Assembly (NCBI GenBank): GCA_003244015.1 | Contig: QHBR01000338.1 | Span: forward strand, 1 to 33,792 | Origin: Hyphomicrobiales bacterium | GTDB taxonomy: Bacteria; Pseudomonadota; Alphaproteobacteria; Rhizobiales; Beijerinckiaceae | Length of the DNA: 33,792 nt | Reading direction: 5' to 3' | Shown: piece after piece, positions 8,477-16,630 of the stretch | How positions within the stretch are numbered: the stretch's first letter is position 1 | Layout: the number at the start of each line of letters is the position of its first letter | Translations under genes and position numbers: made by a program | The notes under the pieces: model-generated | Databases searched by the model: none | Told to the model about the DNA's origin: nothing | What the model saw: only the letters and a program-made list of their open reading frames with translations

Positions 8477-10309
8477 TTATCGTGCCTTCGGCAAAAATAT
8501 TAGGAAGCGGGCGCCAAGCACCGGGGTCAAGCCGTCAGCGCCGGGGGGGCCGATCCGGTTGAGCGCCGATATGCGTCCGCCATGGGCCTCGATGATTTGG
8601 CGCGAGATGGATAGCCCAAGGCCCGAGTTTTGCCCGAATCCTTGGCCAGGGCGGTCGGTATAAAACCTTTCGAATATCCGTTCGAAAGCATCGGCCGGAA
8701 TGCCGGGGCCGTCATCGTCGATAATAATCTCGAAACCGTCGCGCGTGTGGCCCTGGGCCGTATAGTCCTTGGTTGGACGCAACAGCATGCGAACGCTTCC
8801 GTCAGCGGCCGAAAACGATCTCGCATTGTCGATGAGATTATTGAAAACCTGGGCAAGGCGCGAATCGTGCCCGAGAACCAGGTAAGCCGGCCTGCGGCTA
8901 TCCTCCAAGGGCCCAGGCGGGGCGACGACGAATTCGACACGGATCGCGCCGGTATCCTTGACCAGGTTCGCCATGGCGGCGACCGTAACGAGCAGGCGCG
9001 TCAGATCGACGAGAACCACGTCGTCGCGCGCCATCTCGGCATCGAGCCTGGAGGCGTCGGATATGTCGCTGATCAACCTATCGAGCCGGCGTACGTCGTG
9101 CGCGATAATCGCCAACAGACGCTGGCGCGATTCTGGCGCGCGGGCAACCGGCAGGGTCTCGATCGCGCTGCGCAAGGAGGTGAGCGGGTTTTTCAGTTCG
9201 TGCGCGACATCAGCGGCGAAGCGTTCAATCGCCTCGATGCGATCGTAGAGGGCCTTGGTCATATCGCGCAGCGCGCCGGACAAATGGCCGATCTCATCCG
9301 AGCGGCCGGTGAAATCGGGGATTTCCCTGCGTGCCTTTGTGCCTCGCCGCACGCGTTCCGCCGCCCCCGCCAGGCGCCTTATCGGTTCGGCTATCGTTTC
9401 GGCGATGAAGAGAGAAAGGAGGAACATAATGGCCGAGGAAACCAGAAAGATCCGGACGATTGCCCAGCGTTCCAAGGCGATGATCTTGTCGATGTCATCG
9501 CCTTGCGTGGACAGGAGCAAGGCGCCGCGCACGGCCCGGAAACGTTGGATCGATGCGGCCGCCAAAACAATGGTCTTTCCCTCGGCATCGACGCGCACGA
9601 TCGATTGCGCGCCCCCGCTCAGCGCCCGCGCCACTTCCGGATAGCGTTTGCCATTGCCGACGCCGATATCTTGATAAAGAGGCAGGCCGGGCTGGCCGGT
9701 AAGCCTCTTCAAGCCATGGCCGATGCGCGTCCACAGGGAGGCCGGCTCTTGTTCCGCGGGCGGCGGCAGGTCATAACGCATGATATTGGAACGGCTCGTC
9801 AGCGAGCGTGAATCGAGCAACAAATAGCCGTCGCGATCGTAGATTCGCGCCTGCGTCCGCGTCGGCGAAGCGAGCCTGTGAAGGACCGGCCCGATGCGTT
9901 CGGGATTGATCGAAAATTCCAGCGACGGCGCGGTTTCGTCGGCAAGCGCGTAGCTCTCGCCCGGTGCGAGCTGAAGCAGCTTTTCCGGATCGATGGCAAT
10001 CGAGTCGGTTTCGACGGTGGCCGACGCCGCGATCGCTGCGGCGATGATTTCGGCCTGGATCTGCAAACTCTGCACCTTGGCCTCGATCAGGCCCTCGCGG
10101 AATTGATTTAGATAAAGGAAGCCGATGAGGAGAGCCGCGAGCCCGCCCAGATTCAAAACTACGATGCGGCGGGTTAACGGGGACGCAAAACGGGCGCCTG
10201 CGGCGCGCGCAAACCCGCGCAGGCGCAGGCCAACACTTCGGCGCATGCGCTTGGCCCGCCGCGCGGCGCGGGGCGCTCGTTCGAAGCCCTCTTGTGCTTC
10301 GAGACTCAT
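8477..10309 (-). CDS. chvG: Sensor histidine kinase ChvG (ExoS/BvrS type)
   Basis: A protein of 610 residues with a basic cytoplasmic N-terminus, a first membrane helix at about 49-67 (IVVLNLGGLAALLIGFLYL), a periplasmic sensor region to about 280, and a second helix at about 283-305. A HAMP linker follows, then the H-box DVAHELKNPLTSLRSAIE with the phosphorylated histidine near residue 370. The ATPase part shows NLIDNARSF, DDDGPGIP and GLGLSISRQIIEAHGG. ChvG homologues respond to acid and host or envelope cues and phosphorylate ChvI, controlling exopolysaccharide, envelope and central metabolism genes. It lies 290 bp after chvI and three bases before hprK. Confidence 0.95.
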   Translation of the reverse strand: MSLEAQEGFERAPRAARRAKRMRRSVGLRLRGFARAAGARFASPLTRRIVVLNLGGLAALLIGFLYLNQFREGLIEAKVQSLQIQAEIIAAAIAASATVETDSIAIDPEKLLQLAPGESYALADETAPSLEFSINPERIGPVLHRLASPTRTQARIYDRDGYLLLDSRSLTSRSNIMRYDLPPPAEQEPASLWTRIGHGLKRLTGQPGLPLYQDIGVGNGKRYPEVARALSGGAQSIVRVDAEGKTIVLAAASIQRFRAVRGALLLSTQGDDIDKIIALERWAIVRIFLVSSAIMFLLSLFIAETIAEPIRRLAGAAERVRRGTKARREIPDFTGRSDEIGHLSGALRDMTKALYDRIEAIERFAADVAHELKNPLTSLRSAIETLPVARAPESRQRLLAIIAHDVRRLDRLISDISDASRLDAEMARDDVVLVDLTRLLVTVAAMANLVKDTGAIRVEFVVAPPGPLEDSRRPAYLVLGHDSRLAQVFNNLIDNARSFSAADGSVRMLLRPTKDYTAQGHTRDGFEIIIDDDGPGIPADAFERIFERFYTDRPGQGFGQNSGLGLSISRQIIEAHGGRISALNRIGPPGADGLTPVLGARFLIFLPKAR

Positions 10310-10599
10310 TGTCCGGCGATCCCCTTCCCTGAGGCGTAAACTGGCATGCCTAAGCCCTAAATGGCGACCGGATCCGTCCCGATTTGGATCGATATCAGGA
10401 ACAACGGTGCATTATATCGCATTTACGCTGCGCATAACGACGGATAGCGCCGCCACGGTCATTGGCGAAGAGCTTGAAGCGCTCTAGATTTCTTGCATTG
10501 GCGCGATTTATTGCGAAACTGGCGACCCTTTCACCCACCGTGCTGGGGACACGCCCTCGTCTGCCGGCCCAAAGTGAATGACTTGTGGCCGGGCCAAGA

Positions 10600-11295
10600 T
10601 CATTCCTTGAAACGGTAGCCGACGCCATAAAGCGTCTCGATCATTTCGAACTCATCGTCGACGACCTTGAATTTCTTGCGCAATCGCTTGATGTGGCTGT
10701 CGATCGTGCGGTCGTCGACGTAGACCTGATCGTCATAGGCCGCATCCATCAAGGCATTGCGGCTCTTGACGATTCCGGGTCTTGTCGCGAGCGCCTGGAG
10801 GATCAAGAATTCGGTGACCGTCAAGGTCACGGTGTCATTCTTCCAGGTGCAGGCATGGCGCTCCGGGTCCATCTTCAAAAAACCGCGTTCGAGTATCTTC
10901 GCCTCGGATTCCTTCTGCGTTCCGGGTTCCCTGGGATTGGCACGGCGCAAAATGGCCTTGACACGCTCGACGAGAAGCCGTTGCGAGAAGGGTTTGCGGA
11001 TAAAATCGTCGGCGCCCATTTTGAGCCCGAACAATTCGTCGATTTCCTCATCCTTTGAGGTTAAGAAGATCACCGGCACGTCGGATTTCTGACGAAACCG
11101 GCGGAGCAATTCCATACCGTCCATCCGCGGCATCTTGATATCGAAAATCGCAAGGTCGGGAGGATTGCTCTTCAAGTCGTCGAGCGCCGTCGATCCATCC
11201 GTGTAGGTCTGCACGCGATATCCTTCTCCTTCGAGGGCAATCGCCACGGAATCGAGGATGTTGCGATCGTCATCGACCAGGGAAATCGTTGGCAT
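10600..11295 (-). CDS. chvI: Response regulator ChvI (OmpR family)
   Basis: A 231-residue two-domain regulator. The receiver begins [14 protein letters not shown], with the phospho-accepting aspartate at about 52 in [13 protein letters not shown], the switch residue in FLTSKDEE, and lysine in RKPFSQRLL. The C-terminal winged-helix domain reads [16 protein letters not shown], then [14 protein letters not shown] and [12 protein letters not shown]. An AGGA ribosome site precedes the ATG. ChvI is the partner of ChvG encoded downstream on the same strand. In many relatives pckA is divergent from chvI; here the upstream 830 bp carry no recognisable gene. Confidence 0.96.
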   Translation of the reverse strand: MPTISLVDDDRNILDSVAIALEGEGYRVQTYTDGSTALDDLKSNPPDLAIFDIKMPRMDGMELLRRFRQKSDVPVIFLTSKDEEIDELFGLKMGADDFIRKPFSQRLLVERVKAILRRANPREPGTQKESEAKILERGFLKMDPERHACTWKNDTVTLTVTEFLILQALATRPGIVKSRNALMDAAYDDQVYVDDRTIDSHIKRLRKKFKVVDDEFEMIETLYGVGYRFKE

Positions 11296-12124
11296 GGACG
11301 GTCCTAATTTCGCAATCGAGCGCCAAGATCAAGGTCTCGACGGGCTAGGCAGAAAACCCCTTGAACCGTTGTCGAAGGTTTTCATGCCTTTTGCAGAGAC
11401 TGGCGGCGGCGCCTTGTTGTTATTGCGGCGGCGCCTCGTTGTTGAAGTGTCCGCGGCCGCGAGGCGCGGTGTAACATCGAATTCAGCATTCCTCCAAGAT
11501 CCCACAGAAATACCCATGTTCTAAAAAGGCCGCGAACGCCGCACGCCTCCCTCACGTTACTGAGCGCTGGCCCGGCCGGTCCTTTGACGAACGGATGCGT
11601 AAGGCTCTCCTTTGGTTTGGAGAGGATAACCTCTACTCCCTATATCAGGAAAAATGCACGGCTGAAATAAGGCAGGCTTTGGATGCCTCGCCGCAATGAC
11701 CAGTTTTTTTGCAAATGGGCCTTTCTTCTCGATGCGGCGCCCTGTGCCGCCGAGCCCAGGCCGAAATCCAGGAGATTTAAAAAAACCAAAAATATCATGT
11801 ATTTACAATAGCATAAGTGGCAAAAATGCGCGGGGTCCGTGGGGCTGGGGTTATCCTCCTCCCCTCGAACCAGAAAAAGAGGCGGAGAAGGGATGGCGCC
11901 GAGACACGAGCCGCGATCTGGATCGGGTGTCTCCCGGAAAAATCCGTCTTCAGACGCAACTTGCCGGGGCGCAACGGCTCGAAGCCAAGCCGATCAAGAA
12001 GGCGGGTGAGTTCAATCGGCCAGACTTGGACGCCAATCCAAAACCGCCGACAACATTCATCTCTCAGTGGAAAGGAGGAGCCCGGAGCGCCGCCAGAAGA
12101 GCCGATTGGAAAGTCTGTTCGGAC
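11296..12124. other. Long intergenic region upstream of chvI, no supported gene
   Basis: About 830 bp with no convincing gene. The 435-residue plus-strand ORF from 11696 is a shadow: it runs through two minus-strand genes and shows no motif. A 22 bp imperfect direct repeat (GGCGGCGCCTtGTTGTT and GGCGGCGCCTcGTTGTT) occurs at 11405 and 11427. The chvI promoter should lie near 11300-11450, and the region 11630-11820 is locally AT-rich. Confidence 0.5.
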
Positions 12125-12430
12125 CTAATCCTGGCAAATGAGACCGCGCGTCACATAGACCCTTCCGTCGGGACCGACCATGCGGGTGACCCTGACGCAA
12201 TCCTCGTCCTCGCCTGCCGCCGCGCGGCCAAGCTGAAACGCCGGACCCTTACCAAGGGGCGCATAGACTGTTTTCGTCTCGCTCGTCCGCTGCGCGGAAC
12301 CAAAAACCTTCGCTTTCGGGGTGATTGTCATCGGGGCCGCGAACACTGCCGCTCCGAGACAGGAAACCGCAATTCCCGCCATGGCATATTTGAGAGCTTG
12401 CTTTCCGATCGCTTTGCGCGACTTGAGCAT
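12125..12430 (-). CDS. Small exported hypothetical protein
   Basis: A 101-residue protein from the ATG at 12430, which has a GGGAGG ribosome site; the track start is 29 codons further upstream. An N-terminal signal peptide is clear: basic KSRKAIGKQALK, hydrophobic YAMAGIAVSCLGAAVFA, cleavage near AAP. The mature part is short and has a pair of cysteines (DEDCVRVTRM, GLICQD) that could form a disulfide. I do not recognise a family. It is alone on the minus strand between chvI and the WHGGG protein gene. Confidence 0.6.
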   Translation of the reverse strand: MLKSRKAIGKQALKYAMAGIAVSCLGAAVFAAPMTITPKAKVFGSAQRTSETKTVYAPLGKGPAFQLGRAAAGEDEDCVRVTRMVGPDGRVYVTRGLICQD

Positions 12431-12622
12431 TGGTCTTGTTCCCTCCCGCCTGGTGAGCTGGTCGCCGGTGCGGGCATAATCTTCGAAAACATCCGGCCGG
12501 TGCGGGCCATAATTCATAGGTTTAAACGCGGGCCGCCAGAAAAGGTTGCGCTGGCTCAGATAGAAATTGAAAAAAAGTTAAAGCCCCGCCTTTTAGCATG
12601 GCTTTGCGCCACCGGCCCAAAA

Positions 12623-12988
12623 TCAATAGCAGACCTGGACCGGCTGGTAGCCAGCAAAATTGCCCCAGCCGTCGTAGGCTGGTTGGTTCTGCCAATAGCA
12701 GCGGCCGTAATAGGCCGGCCCGTAGGCATAGGCCGATCCGGCGAGCGCGCCGAGAGCGAGGCCGCCGAGGATGCCCGCCGCGACCGGCCCGCCCCAGCCG
12801 CCGCCGTGCCAGCCATAACCACCGTGCCAGCCGCCTCCGTGCCAACCGCCGCCGTGCCAACCGCCGCCGTGCCAGCCATGGCCGTGCCAGCCTTGCGCCG
12901 CCGAAGGTGTCGCGGTCGCCGTGATGCCGGCTCCCAGGATCAGGGCGGCGATGGTGCTTATGGCGGCCTTCCTCAACATGCTGGTCAT
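12623..12988 (-). CDS. Exported WHGGG-repeat protein
   Basis: A 121-residue protein from the ATG at 12988, preceded by a strong AAGGAGAT. The signal peptide MTSMLRKAAISTIAALILGA ends at about SAAQ. The mature protein opens with about seven WHGGG or WHGHG units, then a glycine-alanine stretch that could be a hydrophobic hairpin (GILGGLALGALAGSAYAYG), and ends in a tyrosine- and cysteine-containing tail (GRCYWQNQPAYDGWG...VQVCY). Small His/Gly/Trp-rich exported proteins with this plan are frequent in Hyphomicrobiales and are uncharacterised. Histidine spacing suggests metal binding, which is inference only. The upstream 32 codons of the track ORF are not needed. Confidence 0.75.
   Translation of the reverse strand: MTSMLRKAAISTIAALILGAGITATATPSAAQGWHGHGWHGGGWHGGGWHGGGWHGGYGWHGGGWGGPVAAGILGGLALGALAGSAYAYGPAYYGRCYWQNQPAYDGWGNFAGYQPVQVCY
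12824..12883 (-). repeat. 15 bp tandem repeat coding WHGGG
   Basis: Four consecutive 15 bp units on the minus strand; the two middle ones (12839-12853 and 12854-12868) are identical, GTGCCAACCGCCGCC on the plus strand. Expansion or contraction by slippage would change the protein by five residues at a time. Confidence 0.75.
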
Positions 12989-13164
12989 CTTAAATCTCCT
13001 TGACGTTGCCGCGCCGGGGCCTTCAATGCTTGGGGCCCGGCGCTTGTCATTCTCATATTGCATCCATGAGCCTGAACTTACCATGAACGGGAAAGCCGCA
13101 GTTTGGTTCGATGCCGACGATGGATTGCTCTAACGAAATTGTGACCCGCCAGCGCAAACAATCT

Positions 13165-15198
13165 CTAAGCGGTGAGAAGATATTCATCGGCCTGCTGGCA
13201 GTTGCGGTGCGGATTGAGCATTCCGGCGATCTCGCTCGCAGGAATCGGCCGGCTGAACAAATAGCCTTGCATTTCCGTGCACCCGGCTTCGCGCACACAG
13301 GCGAGTTGCTGTTCTGTCTCGGCGCCTTCCGCGAGCGTGGGAATGCCGAGGTTCGATCCAAGATTGACGATCGCCATACAATCCCCGCTCTCGCCAAGCG
13401 AAGAAATGAAGGACCGGTCGATCTTGATCTTGTCGAAGGGAAACGCGCGCAGATAGCTCAAGCCGGAATAGCCGGTGCCGAAATCATCCATCGAAATGCC
13501 GGCGCCGAGCGCACGCAAGATGTGCAAAGTGGCGAGGTTCGTTTCGCTTTCCGCCAGAAAAATCGATTCCGTGATCTCGAGTTCGAGGCGCGCCGCCGGC
13601 AGTCCCGTGCTCGCGAGCGTCGCGAGAACCATTTGAGGCAAGTTGCCTTTCTTGAACTGAACCGGCGAAAGATTCACCGCGACTTTCAAATTGTCCGGCC
13701 ATGCCGCCGCTTCGGCGCAGGCTTGACGCAGCACCCATTCGCCAATCGGGACAATCAAGCCGGTCTCCTCGGCGAGCGGAATGAACTCCGCCGGAGCCAG
13801 CATCCCGCGCAAGGGATGGTGCCAGCGAAGCAGCGCCTCGAAGCCGGAAATGACGCCGGTCTCAAGCGTGACGAGAGGCTGATAATAGACCTCTAATTCG
13901 CCCGCTGTGAGCGCGTTGCGCAAATCGAGTTCCAGCGTGCGGCGGGCTCGCAGGCGGGCGCCCATGCCGGGCTCGAAAAAGCGAAAGACGCCCCGGCCGT
14001 CTTCCTTGGCCTGGTAGAGCGCTACGTCGGCGTTGCCCAGAAGTTGCTCGGCGGTCTCGCCATCGGCTGGCGTAAGCGCGATGCCGGCGCTGGCTCCGAT
14101 CAAGGCCTGGTGACCGTCGATATCGTAAGGCTCGCTCAAGAGCGTCACGATGCGATCGGCCAAGGCGCCCGCCTCGTGCGGGCCAGCGAGCCCCAATTGC
14201 AGGACCGCGAATTCGTCGCCGCCAAAGCGGGCAGCCATGTCGCAGTCGCGCACGCATTTGCGCAGACGCTCCGCCACCGCCACCAAAAGCTTGTCGCCGG
14301 CGGCGTGGCCCAAGGTGTCGTTGACGTTCTTGAACTTATCGAGATCGAGACAAAGAACAGCAAGCTTTTCCTCATACCAGCGCACACGTAAGAGCGCTTC
14401 GTCCAGGCGCTCGTGCAACAAGATCCGGTTTGGCAAACCGGTCAGCGCGTCATGGTGCGCCATATGGGCGATGCGTGCTTCGGCCTTGCGCTGTTCGGTC
14501 ACGTCCATGATCGCCACATGCTGCGCGGGCCGGCCGCAAAACATCGTCTCGCGCGAATAAGTGAGGACGTCGATTGCCGTCCCATCCGCCTTGACATGTT
14601 GCCAACGGTGGCTGGGGCCTCCGCCCGAACCGGGATTGTTTCGAATCGCATGTTCGATTGCGTCCCTGTCGTCTTGCGGCACTATGTCGAGCAAGGTCAA
14701 CTTCAAGAACGACTCTCTATCGTAACCGTAAATAACGGCCGCCGCGTCGTTCACGGCCAAAAATTTCAGGGTTTTTGGGTCGAAGAGCCACATCGGACCG
14801 GGATTGTCCTCGAAGACCAATTTGAGCGATTCTTCCGCCTCATAGGCCTCGGTCACGTCCCTGTATGTCCCGATCCATCGGACCGCCGCGCCATGCCGAT
14901 CCAAGACCAATTCGGATTCGTGATGAATCCATCTCACCGCGCCCCCAGGCTGGCTGGACGATGCGAAACCGGAGGTCAACGCACGGCTTGTCAGGAATCC
15001 GGCCCGCGGCGGCGGCTTGGCGAGCGAACGTTCGATCGTCGGGATGAACGAGAGCAAGGAAAGCTTTCCCCACGGGCGCCGGCAGGTTCGGATCGAGACC
15101 GAAGATCCGGTAGGTTTCGCCGGACCATGCGATGGCGCCGGTCCGCAAATCCTGTTCGATGCTGCCAGTATGGGCGATCCGCTGAGCGCGCGCCACAT
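13165..15198 (-). CDS. PAS-GGDEF-EAL cyclic-di-GMP protein, downstream part of a frameshifted gene
   Basis: This ORF carries the C-terminal two thirds of a larger gene. Its genuine part starts near 14945 with GGAVRWIHHESELV, the end of a PAS domain, then a second PAS domain (NPGPMWLFDPKTLKFLAVND). The diguanylate cyclase domain has LTGLPNR and an intact active site RFGGDEFAVL. The phosphodiesterase domain has FEALLRW (EAL intact), LEITES, DDFGTGYSGLSYLRAFP and AEGAETEQQL. Both enzymatic signatures are present, so the ancestor could both make and break c-di-GMP. The first 80 or so residues of the track ORF are a shadow of the other frame. The sensory N-terminus is in the next entry. Confidence 0.85.
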   Translation of the reverse strand: MWRALSGSPILAASNRICGPAPSHGPAKPTGSSVSIRTCRRPWGKLSLLSFIPTIERSLAKPPPRAGFLTSRALTSGFASSSQPGGAVRWIHHESELVLDRHGAAVRWIGTYRDVTEAYEAEESLKLVFEDNPGPMWLFDPKTLKFLAVNDAAAVIYGYDRESFLKLTLLDIVPQDDRDAIEHAIRNNPGSGGGPSHRWQHVKADGTAIDVLTYSRETMFCGRPAQHVAIMDVTEQRKAEARIAHMAHHDALTGLPNRILLHERLDEALLRVRWYEEKLAVLCLDLDKFKNVNDTLGHAAGDKLLVAVAERLRKCVRDCDMAARFGGDEFAVLQLGLAGPHEAGALADRIVTLLSEPYDIDGHQALIGASAGIALTPADGETAEQLLGNADVALYQAKEDGRGVFRFFEPGMGARLRARRTLELDLRNALTAGELEVYYQPLVTLETGVISGFEALLRWHHPLRGMLAPAEFIPLAEETGLIVPIGEWVLRQACAEAAAWPDNLKVAVNLSPVQFKKGNLPQMVLATLASTGLPAARLELEITESIFLAESETNLATLHILRALGAGISMDDFGTGYSGLSYLRAFPFDKIKIDRSFISSLGESGDCMAIVNLGSNLGIPTLAEGAETEQQLACVREAGCTEMQGYLFSRPIPASEIAGMLNPHRNCQQADEYLLTA

Positions 15199-15877
15199 GG
15201 TCCTCGCTGCGCCGGATCCGCTCCGCCAAATAATTATCCGCGATCAGGCCCAGGAGGCCGAGCCCGGCGATGAGAGCCGTTACCGTAGCGATCATGACGG
15301 CGAGGACGGTTGGGGCGACGGCATTGCCGGGCGTCGCGATCAGCGGATCGGGCACAAGAGTAACAGCCGCCATCGACGTGAGTTGAAGCCCGGCAATCGC
15401 CAGGACGAGCAGCACCACGGCCATGAGGCGGCCCCACACGGCCGGTCTCCGTGACGAGACACGCATCGCGGCGGCGGCGGCGGTCATAGCAATAGCGCCT
15501 GACGCCAGGACATAGCCGGCGTCGAAGTGCAGTTGGGTGGGGGCCCGCAACGCGGCCATCCCCATATAGTGCATCGTGGCAATGCCCGCCCCGATCATGG
15601 CGCCGCCGAGCACGGGAGCCGCAAACCGGTGCGCGACAAACATCCCGAGCCAGACGGCTCCTATCGCGGCCACGAAGGAACTTACGGTCAGACCGGCATC
15701 GAAGCTTATGGGAAAATCCGGCTTATAGGCCAGCTCGGCAATGAAATGGAACGCCCACACGCCCGCGCCGAAGACCGTGGCCGCGACGAACAACCAAGGA
15801 AGGGGCCGCTTCCTCTCCGCGTCATTGGCGCGAAGAAAAAGAATCATCGATATCAAGCAAGCGGCAATGCAAATCAT
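14840..15877 (-). CDS. MHYT-PAS sensory N-terminus of the same frameshifted c-di-GMP gene
   Basis: The readable part encodes an MHYT integral-membrane sensor with about six helices; motif copies include AFHFIAELAY and ATMHYMGMAAL, whose histidines and methionines are proposed to bind copper or a gas. A linker (RRSEDHVARAQRIAHTGS) and a PAS domain (TYRIFGLDPNLP) follow. The frame is lost near 14942-14946, where a run of five C on the plus strand appears one base too long; removing one restores QPAWGAVRWIHH. Codons homologous to MHYT proteins continue upstream of the ATG at 15877 to about 15935 (FLAGQHNLWLVFLAG) but lack an in-frame ATG; an ATG with good ribosome site at 15942 is out of frame. 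The start may therefore be damaged too. Confidence 0.75.
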   Translation of the reverse strand: MICIAACLISMILFLRANDAERKRPLPWLFVAATVFGAGVWAFHFIAELAYKPDFPISFDAGLTVSSFVAAIGAVWLGMFVAHRFAAPVLGGAMIGAGIATMHYMGMAALRAPTQLHFDAGYVLASGAIAMTAAAAAMRVSSRRPAVWGRLMAVVLLVLAIAGLQLTSMAAVTLVPDPLIATPGNAVAPTVLAVMIATVTALIAGLGLLGLIADNYLAERIRRSEDHVARAQRIAHTGSIEQDLRTGAIAWSGETYRIFGLDPNLPAPVGKAFLALVHPDDRTFARQAAAAGRIPDKPCVDLRFRIVQPAWGRGEMDSSRIRIGLGSAWRGGPMDRDIQGRDRGL

Positions 15878-15942
15878 TCCGGCGAGGAAGACGAGCCAGA
15901 GATTGTGTTGTCCGGCAAGGAAACCAAATACGCGTAGCGCAT

Positions 15943-16334
15943 CGTTCGTCTTTCCCCGGTCCGGATCGCGGTTTCGGCGCCATCAAACGACGGCTTCGGT
16001 GAATTGTTTCGACAATGGATCGAGCGAGCCGCCGGCATCCCGGCGCTTCTCGACTGTTCTCCCGCAAATGTCTCATATGGCGGTTGCGTTTTGCTATTCC
16101 GGAATGTGCAAGTTTTATCTTGTTGGCGGGTGCGCGCCGGCCGGTGCGATCAGCCTCGCGTTAACCGGTTCGCTTGCAACCGCGCAATGGCGAATCCGCG
16201 CCGCCTTCAGGCCGAAAATCCACTTATCGTCCTGCTCGAATTTGCCAAGCCGACTCTTTTTGAAGCACGCAAATTGCCATCAGTTAACAGCCGTTAACCT
16301 AAATCGCGAGCCGTGAGTTCGCCCCAACCGCCGC
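15943..16334. other. Intergenic region before tRNA-Phe
   Basis: No gene is supported in this stretch. It contains a GTTAAC-AGCC-GTTAAC double palindrome at 16284-16299 and the divergent promoter space between the MHYT gene and tRNA-Phe. Confidence 0.4.
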
Positions 16335-16362
16335 TGGACAATCGGAGCCGCTCCCCTATAAC
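16335..16362 (+). promoter_or_regulatory. Housekeeping sigma promoter of tRNA-Phe
   Basis: TGGACA and TATAAC are separated by 16 bases and lie 27 bases ahead of the mature tRNA 5' end, the spacing expected for a tRNA promoter. Confidence 0.55.
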
Positions 16363-16389
16363 CGCCGGACCTTGCTGAATTCCGGCGGC

Positions 16390-16465
16390 GCCCAGGTAGC
16401 TCAGTTGGTAGAGCATGCGACTGAAAATCGCAGTGTCGGTGGTTCGATTCCGCCCCTGGGCACCA
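16390..16465 (+). tRNA. tRNA-Phe (GAA)
   Basis: A 76-base cloverleaf with acceptor stem GCCCAGG/CCTGGGC, D-arm TAGCTCAGTTGGTAGAGC, anticodon loop CTGAAAA (anticodon GAA), T-arm GGTTCGATTCC and an encoded CCA end. Its 3' end served as the integration site of the island that follows. Confidence 0.97.
16445..16465 (+). repeat. attL: 3' end of tRNA-Phe
   Basis: The T-arm and acceptor end of the tRNA (GATTCCGCCCCTGGGCACCA plus one base upstream) recur at 30479-30498 with a single G missing. This is the left attachment site; the tRNA remains intact on this side. Confidence 0.85.
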
Positions 16466-16579
16466 TATCCATTTCCGAAACCGTCCATAATTGTCCAAAA
16501 TACCTTGAAAAGAAAAGGTTTTCCTTTATTTTAGCGTCCCGAGTCGTCCTTCAGCGTCCGTTGCTATCCGCCAAAAATG

Positions 16580-16596
16580 TTGGTACAATTGTTGGT
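16580..16596 (+). repeat. Left copy of the 17 bp end repeat
   Basis: TTGGTACAATTGTTGGT matches the right copy at 30405-30421 at 15 of 17 positions. Placed between attL and the integrase gene, it fits an arm-type integrase or excisionase binding site. Confidence 0.6.
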
Positions 16597-16605
16597 GCAC
16601 GCAAG

Positions 16606-16630
16606 ATACCAACATTTCAGATACCAACAT
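16606..16630 (+). repeat. Two ATACCAACAT repeats over the integrase start
   Basis: ATACCAACAT occurs at 16606-16615 and 16621-16630, 15 bases apart, as inverted relatives of the TTGGTA repeat. The second copy includes the integrase ATG, suggesting that a protein bound here would repress int. Confidence 0.5.

Noticed and set aside
8630-9811. 393-residue plus-strand ORF opposite chvG
   Set aside because: It lies entirely within the histidine kinase gene and shows no family features.
12824-12883. Repeat array that might suggest CRISPR
   Set aside because: The units are contiguous 15-mers within a coding region, with no spacers.
11696-13003. 435-residue plus-strand ORF
   Set aside because: It spans two minus-strand genes that have signal peptides and ribosome sites. 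Its own sequence is low-complexity and arginine/alanine-rich, as expected of a GC-rich shadow.
16284-16299. Possible CtrA box TTAACAGCCGTTAAC before tRNA-Phe
   Set aside because: The spacing between TTAA halves is six, not the required seven.
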